Source of the DNA: Symsagittifera roscoffensis
Taxonomy: Eukaryota > Xenacoelomorpha > Acoela > Convolutidae
NCBI RefSeq assembly: GCF_963678635.1
Contig: NC_087070.1
Span: forward strand, 39,728,397 to 39,792,396
Direction: 5' to 3'
DNA: 64,000 nucleotides
The translations under genes were made by a program, and so were the position numbers. The notes below the pieces were generated by a model. It did not search any database. It saw nothing but the letters and a program-made list of their open reading frames with translations, and was not told where the DNA came from. This document shows, in pieces, positions 58,697 through 64,000 of this stretch (position 1 is the first letter of the stretch; each line of letters begins with the position of its first letter).

Positions 58697-59605
58697 CTAA
58701 ATATTTATAGGTGAGATATCTTGTGGTCGGTATTTTTCACCGTTTAGATATATATAGTCTTTAATGTCTTTAAAATATCCGCTATAGTCTTGTGTATAAA
58801 TATCTGCAAATCCTGCGGTTTCGGCAAGTTTGCGTAAGTTTTGGTCAATTGATTGTCTTTGTATAGTGTCCATTTGTGTTAATAATTCTTGGAATTGTTG
58901 TGTTCTAATGTGATGTTGGATATCGGATTTTGAATATATTCCAATTGACTGTAGGTCAATATTTGGGTTTCGAGCAATAGCTCTAATGCTTTCAGGTGAA
59001 AATTTTTTGAGTGATTGCATTAATGTGGGATATGGTGTAAGAAGGTAATATTTATCTTCATCAGGGTTCAGTTGTACTACATTGTGGCTATTTTCTGATC
59101 CACATGGGACTGCGGTATCCCAGAAATAGGTTCGTCTTGAAAGTGTGTCAACGAAATGTACTTTATTCTTATAAAAGATAGGGATTCTTTTATAGCATCG
59201 TTTATCTTCAAAAACATATAGTGGTGATACTTTTTTGGTACAGGTATAGAACCATAAAATGTTTCCTTCATAGTCTAAAAAATTTGATCTATTTCCTGAT
59301 AGTAAATATCCTGCATAGGGTATTTTTAATACTGCTAGTGCAAGTGATTGTAGGATTTGTGTTCTTTCTAATTCGCATAGTTGGTGAAGTGTTTCTAATT
59401 CAGAGAGTAACATTTCTTGAAAAATTCGGCTAATTGTGTAGTCTAATTTCATATCTAAGTGAATATCATAGTGGATATTACCGAAATATGTACTATTCAT
59501 TAGTGATAGTTCTTGTAAACGTGTGCTTCTAGTGTCACGGGGCTTTAGATGTCCACCAGGTTGACCTTTACTTTTTTGAAAATTAACTGGTATATATGAT
59601 GTTCA
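58697..59605 (-). pseudogene. Env segment 3: central ectodomain
   Basis: The frame continues directly from segment 2 past one in-frame TGA at 59605-59603 and stops at 58697. It contains CELERTQILQSLALAVL, then an alternating Gly/Cys region with YTCTKKVSPLYVFEDKRCY and TAVPCGSE. The spacing of CELER, C...C and PCG blocks resembles the glycoproteins of chuviruses and of retroelements that carry captured chuvirus-type envelopes. That assignment is from remembered family patterns and needs a profile search. Confidence 0.55.
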
Positions 59606-60283
59606 TTCGTTTATAGGATGACTTGTGGCGTATGGGTCAATTTTTACTTTTCCAGTGGTCATGTCGAATCCTTTTTCGTATTCAACTAATATTTCGGAGT
59701 ATTGTGTTTTGTGAAGTGGATTTCTGTATTTACATGCAAGTTCTGTTTCTTGATATTTTTGAAAACGTGTTAATTTATTTTCTATATTGTGTATGTTTCT
59801 AAAATTTGAACTTTGTTTTCGTGATGGATTTACTTGTTCATATGGAATTGATTGTATAAAATATTTTTCCTGAAATTTTATCATACGAGCGTGTATTTTT
59901 GCTACTTGAAATGTTGTACATGTGTCTTCGGGGAACCAAACAATTGTTGCTTGTGTTCGTGTTGTAGGGTCACAATAGCCTTGATCGTTTTTACAAGGTA
60001 ATCTAATTCCTTGATAGATCATTGTGTTGCCAGATAAGTCGCGTGTGAGTTGTATTTTTTCGAGTTGTATTTTCCAATCGAAAAACATTATTTCTTGATA
60101 TCCTTTATTTTTCGTGTCTGCTTTGCAGTTTGATAGCTTATATATACCAATATGTGGTATCCAGTGTTTATCGTGTATGTCATAAGTTAATCTTCCGTGT
60201 GCGCCGTTGTATGGGTATTTTTCATCTAATTTTATATGTCCTTGATATCTTTCAAGTTCTGCTTGATGTACAGAATCTGCCAA
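59603..60283 (-). pseudogene. Env segment 2: ectodomain
   Basis: The frame overlaps the end of segment 1 by about 30 bases and is shifted from it, probably at the T-rich run near 60295 (GTTTTTTCC). It contains paired cysteines (RLPCKNDQGYC) and WKIQLEKIQL. It ends at an in-frame TGA, after which the same frame stays open as segment 3. Between the break and segment 3 lies a basic stretch, KPRDTRSTR, which might be a cleavage region. Confidence 0.5.
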
Positions 60284-60737
60284 AACTTGGAAAAAACTTG
60301 TTTTTATTTCTTGTGATATTTAGTCTGAGTAACTCGTTTTTACAATCTTCGGGATTGAGATGCAAAAGTCGTTCGATATTACTCTGGTAGAATGATTCGT
60401 GGTCAAGTCGGTTTTTATTTCCATTTGAAACTTGTGAACAATGTACTTTCTTTTCAGAAAATGTTGCTGTGAATTTATATCCTATGACTGTTGTTGCTCG
60501 GGCTTTTGAATAAAGTGTCGCTATTACATTTGTAGTTTCGATAGCTTGTGGTTCTGTTTCGCATTGTGATACTTGATTTATTGCATACTTGTGTAGTGTT
60601 TTTTGTTCATTTTCTTCACAATCGTAATGTGTTACTAATAAATCTTGGGGTCTTGTGCGGGGGGAAGGGTTTATGTTCTGATTGGAGATTACTAGAAAAA
60701 AGAGTTGGAGAAAAATTAATATTTTTAGAATATACAT
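60252..60737 (-). pseudogene. Env segment 1: signal peptide and N-terminal ectodomain
   Basis: The ATG at 60737 starts a hydrophobic signal peptide (residues 1 to about 18). The mature part has THYDCEENEQ, then QVSQCE, then KKVHCSQVSNG, a Cys layout (Tyr-Asp-Cys, Val-x-x-Cys, His-Cys-x-x-x-Ser) recalled from chuvirus-type glycoproteins. The start codon overlaps the end of the upstream ORF (stop at 60725). The gene as a whole is broken by two frameshifts and one stop, so this copy should not make a full protein unless the breaks are sequencing errors or bypassed. Confidence 0.55.
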
Positions 60738-61900
60738 GTGTATGATAATCCTGAGTATGGGTTATAGAATGTGATGTAACCAATTGTCTTTTTGGTATAT
60801 CTGTCGTATTTGTATATTACTTCAGTTGTTATAAATGGTGGTGGTAGTGATTGAGCTGTTATATTTGGCGGGTTTAATGGGTAGGGATGTTGAGTAATGT
60901 TGTTTAGTTTAACCGTGATTTCAAATTTTAATTGTAGACTATTTTGTTGGAGTATTTGGATGTTATGATCACGAATGTCTTCGTGGATATCTTGTCGATA
61001 TTGTAGTCTATTGAGTGCCCAGTTGTGGAGTCGGTTACTTTCTGGGTGTTGTCCAAATAATGGTGGAGGTGCTGTGAATGTATTCCAGTCTAGTCTTAAA
61101 GGAATATTTGTTGATGATTGTTCTCGATATCTAGCGTCGAGGTTATTTGGGAAATTTAAGTTAAAAGGAGTTGGTGAAATCTGGCTTATTGATGGTGTTG
61201 ATGGTAGTGATAATATTTCTGGTAGTGATGAGGATGTTGTTGTATCCGTAGAAATATCTATTGGATCATTGATTAAATTTGGTTCACCTTGTGTGAATGA
61301 TTGTGTTGTCCAATATGGTAGTCGTGATGTTTGGTTTGGGGGGTTAAAGGGATTTTCACGTATTTTTTCAGATGTTGGTGTTGAACCTAAAAAATCTGAG
61401 GGTAGGCTTGAGGTGCTACGTTGTGAAAGAAGCGTAGGGGTTTCTGGTAATATACCAATGGGGTTTTCTGGAGTACTTTGTGATGGGGATTGAGGTATAT
61501 CAAAATGAACTCGGGGAGTTTGAAAATTTCTGTTTCGTCTAGGATGTATAATTTGTCTATTTATTTCGACTGTATTTTGGTTTTGACTAGGATTTCGTAT
61601 TCTACTTAATTCTTGTGGTAGTGTTGGGTATAAGTTATATGTTGGTTCACTTAGAGGTGCTTGTCGTTGAACTGGTTCTAGTGGTTCAGATAAGCGAGCG
61701 TGTCGTTCTTCAAAGGTATATGGGTTATCTTGAAAGGAAATTCGTGTAGATGTTTGGGGGTTTTGGGTAGTTGAAGATGGTGTTGGGTTATCTTGGGATG
61801 ATGTCGGTGAAGACTGACTGTGTGATTGTTGGTTAGCAATTTTTGATGGTTTTTTATTTATTCTTTTAGTGAAAAAATTTATGTTTATTATAGTAATCTT
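60725..61900 (-). CDS. 391-codon Pro/Ser/Thr-rich ORF without ATG
   Basis: Read codon by codon, the frame is open from a stop at 61903-61901 down to TAA at 60727-60725, with no ATG in it. The first two thirds are rich in Pro, Ser, Thr, Asn and Gln (SQDNPTPSSTTQNPQTSTR). The last third is more ordered (LDWNTFTAPPPLFGQ, YKYDRYTKKTIGYITF). It overlaps the env start codon in another frame. Such a long open frame without a start suggests expression by splicing, frameshift or a fused precursor. No family is recognised. Confidence 0.55.
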   Translation of the reverse strand, partial: KITIININFFTKRINKKPSKIANQQSHSQSSPTSSQDNPTPSSTTQNPQTSTRISFQDNPYTFEERHARLSEPLEPVQRQAPLSEPTYNLYPTLPQELSRIRNPSQNQNTVEINRQIIHPRRNRNFQTPRVHFDIPQSPSQSTPENPIGILPETPTLLSQRSTSSLPSDFLGSTPTSEKIRENPFNPPNQTSRLPYWTTQSFTQGEPNLINDPIDISTDTTTSSSLPEILSLPSTPSISQISPTPFNLNFPNNLDARYREQSSTNIPLRLDWNTFTAPPPLFGQHPESNRLHNWALNRLQYRQDIHEDIRDHNIQILQQNSLQLKFEITVKLNNITQHPYPLNPPNITAQSLPPPFITTEVIYKYDRYTKKTIGYITFYNPYSGLSYTCIF

Positions 61901-62050
61901 CTAGAAAAAGAATTAGGAGGATTGTTGCTAGGGCAAATGTGATGATTGCTTTCTTTATACATTTGCATATTGTCAAGATGAGGGATGATAGAAATGTTAT
62001 AAAAATTACAAATAGTAAAAAAAATATCTGTTCTGCTAAAAATGGTTCGT
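61867..62050 (-). CDS. Small hydrophobic ORF (two membrane segments), no ATG
   Basis: A frame of about 60 codons beginning after a TGA, with two hydrophobic stretches (FFLLFVIFITFLSSLILTI and TFALATILLILFL) separated by CKCIKK. It lies between the next small ORF and the Pro-rich ORF. It is too short for firm assignment. Confidence 0.3.
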
Positions 62051-62051
62051 A

Positions 62052-62282
62052 TCATTTTGATAAGTTTTGTGAATCGTACCTGTGGATATAGTCAATAGCT
62101 TTCGAAAGTTGGAGGTATACTTCAAATAGGGAATAGAAAAGTAAACAAATATTGCAAAAAATGATTAAGATTATTACAAAAGATTCAAAGGTATCAAAAA
62201 GAAATATTATTAAAAGTTTAAATATCGTTAAAAAGTTTATGAGAATGTTAAGAATTATGTTGACTGGTCGAGAGAAGAGCAT
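62052..62282 (-). CDS. Small hydrophobic ORF (76 codons)
   Basis: It starts with ATG at 62282 and is almost entirely hydrophobic for residues 8-58, with one Asp and one Glu mid-way, then a short polar tail. It is placed between integrase and env, where retroviruses may have small accessory membrane proteins. There is no recognised family. Chance cannot be excluded, but the neighbouring ORF is also a double membrane segment. Confidence 0.35.
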   Translation of the reverse strand: MLFSRPVNIILNILINFLTIFKLLIIFLFDTFESFVIILIIFCNICLLFYSLFEVYLQLSKAIDYIHRYDSQNLSK

Positions 62283-62875
62283 TTAAGAAATGGCTTCTCG
62301 ATCGAATATTTTTTGGTATTTGAGGCAATTTTCAAGTGTGGTCGAATTATTTATTGGTTTTTTGACAAGTGGGTTGAGTTTTGTGAAAAATTGTTGGGGG
62401 CAAATTTTATGGTGATCGGGAGGTCTTCTTTATCTTTATTTTTATTTGTCAAATGATCTGGGGTATTTTTGAGATTTTTATACTTTAGGTTAATTAAAAT
62501 GGTCGTTCTTTTACTTTAGGCTAATTTAACATATTTGTTTTGGGGGGTATTTGAGGTCTGAGTTGGGGAAATATTGTTGATCTTTGGGTTATTAGATAAG
62601 GGAGGGTTATGATATTATGGTGATATTTATTTTAGTTGTCAAGTTGGAGTGGTTTGCTTATTTTTGACCTGGAGGTCGCAAAGTTATAGTTATAGATATG
62701 CCTGGAGTTTAATATCGTTCGTCTAGTTGATTTGTGCTAGAGTTAGAGAAGGTGACGGATTGGATGAATCCTATTGGCTAATTATGAACTAGAGTCGCTG
62801 CGTGTTTGTCAGCATGTTATTTTGAAAAATGAAATTCAAAATATATCAGAGGTGCAAAGATTATGAAATATAAAA
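62283..62875. other. Gap between integrase ORF and accessory ORFs
   Basis: There is no ORF of note on the element's strand. It could contain splice signals for the downstream genes, but none can be singled out. Confidence 0.35.
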
Positions 62876-64000
62876 TTAAAGCTGTTTTTGAAATTCGACT
62901 TTCTTTAATATTTTAGATTGTGGGATGAATGTTTTATAGTTTTTACGTGGTTGGTTTCTAAGTCGTGATGACTCTCTATGTTCTGATTTGTTGATTTGTT
63001 CTTGGGGTATTATTTTTTCTGTCAATTTTCTATTTTTTCTTTCTTTTTGAGGTATATTTTGATCTAGCTTTTTTGTATTGTTTTTCGTTGTAGTTGATTT
63101 TTTATTTTGGTTTTCGAGATGAATGTCATGTTGTTCCTTTGTTTTATTCTCCGTATGTGGGTTATTTTGAATAACTTTTAAACTTGTGAAAGAATATAAT
63201 TGAGTTAGTTCGCGTAGTGCGTATTCTTTTGGGTAATAAGGTAATAGATTGTTTCGATGTTGAACAATTTCTTTTTTGTCTGAGTCGGTGATTTTATATG
63301 TGACATCAGTGGATTTGGCAATTATTTGGTATGGTCCTTTACAAAGGGGTTGTAATTTTTTAGAAATTATTTTTTGAGTGTTAAAATTGGGTATTAAAAC
63401 AAATGTTCCAATTTTTAAATCGGAGGCTGGTGTAAAGCGTGAATTTATTTGTTCATTAATGTTTTGCCTTTGTAACAACTTTTTTGTTACTTTTTGGTAA
63501 ATTTCATTGTGTTTTTTATCTCTGTTTAAAATCCATTCGGTGTGTGTACCGGAGGCTAATTTAAGAATTTGTGGGTGATGAAAATGATCTTCATCGTGTG
63601 TGTGTAAAGGTAGGTTATAACAAATTGAGTCTTTATTTGGTTGACAATGACTTTGTGCATTTTTATGAGAATTTGCTGTAAACATAATTGGTTTGCGTGG
63701 CTTTTGATTAAAAACCATTTCATATGGTGACATTCCTAGGGTTGTCGTGATTTGTGAATTATATGCTAAGGGAAATAGTTTTACATCTGCTGACCATTCG
63801 GTGTATCTTGTATCATTTCCATTGATGATACATCTAAGATATTCTTGTAGTGAACGGTTCATACCTTCGACTAAGCCGTTTGTCCAAGGTGCGTGAGATG
63901 TACGTGGTTTGAGTTTGGTGTTATATAAATGACATAGTGTGATGATTTCAGTATTTATGAATTCCGTACCGTTGTCTGTAACTAAAATTTCTGGTAGTCC
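62876..64000 (-). CDS. Ty3/gypsy-type integrase, C-terminal half (partial)
   Basis: The enzyme inserts retroelement cDNA into chromosomes. The frame is open from the window end to a stop at 62876 (374 codons). It has the second catalytic Asp in LVTDNGTEF and the Glu in WTNGLVEG, exactly 35 residues apart, as in the DDE core. LAYNSQITTTLGMSPYEMVF and the C-terminal GPYQIIAKSTDVTYKI and HRNNLLPYYPKE follow. The last ~90 residues are Lys/Asn/Gln-rich. No stops interrupt it. The rest of pol lies beyond the window. The PWTNGLVEG signature fits a metazoan Ty3 lineage more than BEL or Polinton integrases. Confidence 0.85.
   Translation of the reverse strand, partial: GLPEILVTDNGTEFINTEIITLCHLYNTKLKPRTSHAPWTNGLVEGMNRSLQEYLRCIINGNDTRYTEWSADVKLFPLAYNSQITTTLGMSPYEMVFNQKPRKPIMFTANSHKNAQSHCQPNKDSICYNLPLHTHDEDHFHHPQILKLASGTHTEWILNRDKKHNEIYQKVTKKLLQRQNINEQINSRFTPASDLKIGTFVLIPNFNTQKIISKKLQPLCKGPYQIIAKSTDVTYKITDSDKKEIVQHRNNLLPYYPKEYALRELTQLYSFTSLKVIQNNPHTENKTKEQHDIHLENQNKKSTTTKNNTKKLDQNIPQKERKNRKLTEKIIPQEQINKSEHRESSRLRNQPRKNYKTFIPQSKILKKVEFQKQL

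Larger units (their letters stand above)
55000..64000 (-). mobile_element. Ty3/gypsy-type endogenous retrovirus-like element, 3' part
   Basis: A single minus-strand run carries integrase, small hydrophobic ORFs, a Pro/Ser/Thr-rich ORF, an env-like gene with signal peptide and a late membrane segment, and a further long ORF. Gag, protease, RT and the 5' LTR would lie beyond the window end. The coding strand is rich in A and C and poor in G throughout, which sets this block apart from the flanking genome. The left boundary is approximate. Confidence 0.75.

Noticed and set aside
60975..61493. 172-codon plus-strand ORF with an ATG
   Set aside because: Mirror frame of the 391-codon minus-strand ORF, which agrees with the element's strand and composition.

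Overview
This is a stretch of a metazoan nuclear genome. It is AT-rich, its genes have GT-AG introns, intergenic space is large, and eukaryotic transposons are abundant. The host genes are animal genes: GET3/ASNA1, IFT74, an adducin-like protein, NPRL2, a Kelch-repeat protein and a CBM14 (peritrophin-A) chitin-binding exon. The species cannot be named from the sequence. A marine or other invertebrate is likely, because Penelope-like, BEL/Pao, Helitron and env-bearing Ty3-type elements occur together.

Region 1 (0.5-31.6 kb) is the host-gene block. Five multi-exon genes all lie on the minus strand, in order of decreasing coordinate: NPRL2 (31563-26023), adducin-like (about 25895-17582), IFT74 (16104-14021), GET3 (12487-10733) and a Kelch protein (4976-547, continuing past the window start). 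Inferred exon joints keep frame in all five. Introns and spacers hold small non-autonomous transposons. These are two Helitrons (one carrying a ~170-bp tandem array), a TA-flanked Tc1/mariner-type palindromic MITE, hAT-like MITEs, a SINE-like element with 16-bp target duplications, a ~1.07-kb foldback element and a decayed LINE in NPRL2 intron 1. The genes serve unrelated cell functions (tail-anchored protein insertion, ciliary transport, membrane skeleton, TORC1 regulation), so their co-orientation is probably chance and not an operon.

Region 2 (32-47.5 kb) is a nest of retroelements. A 4.87-kb BEL/Pao element (32188-37055, minus) has two LTRs and a 5-bp duplication CCCTA. It sits inside one copy of a Penelope-like (PLE) unit. 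A second PLE unit follows at 43.2-46.6 kb. Each plus-strand copy (RT then GIY-YIG endonuclease) is followed by inverted PLE fragments, two of which are in tandem (40.9-42.0 and 42.0-43.15 kb). All copies are frameshifted.

Region 3 (47.5-54.8 kb) is sparse. It holds short repeats, two polypyrimidine tracts, a long hairpin, one CBM14 exon on the plus strand and an inverted pair of ~150-bp repeats.

Region 4 (about 55-64 kb, minus) is the 3' half of a Ty3/gypsy-type endogenous retrovirus-like element that runs off the window end. It contains the integrase C-terminal half, two small hydrophobic ORFs, a 391-codon Pro/Ser/Thr-rich ORF with no ATG, a broken env gene resembling chuvirus-type glycoproteins, and an unrecognised Tyr/His-rich ORF of more than 350 codons. 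Its coding strand is rich in A and C and poor in G. This element, with unusual accessory ORFs on both sides of env, is the best candidate for something undescribed.
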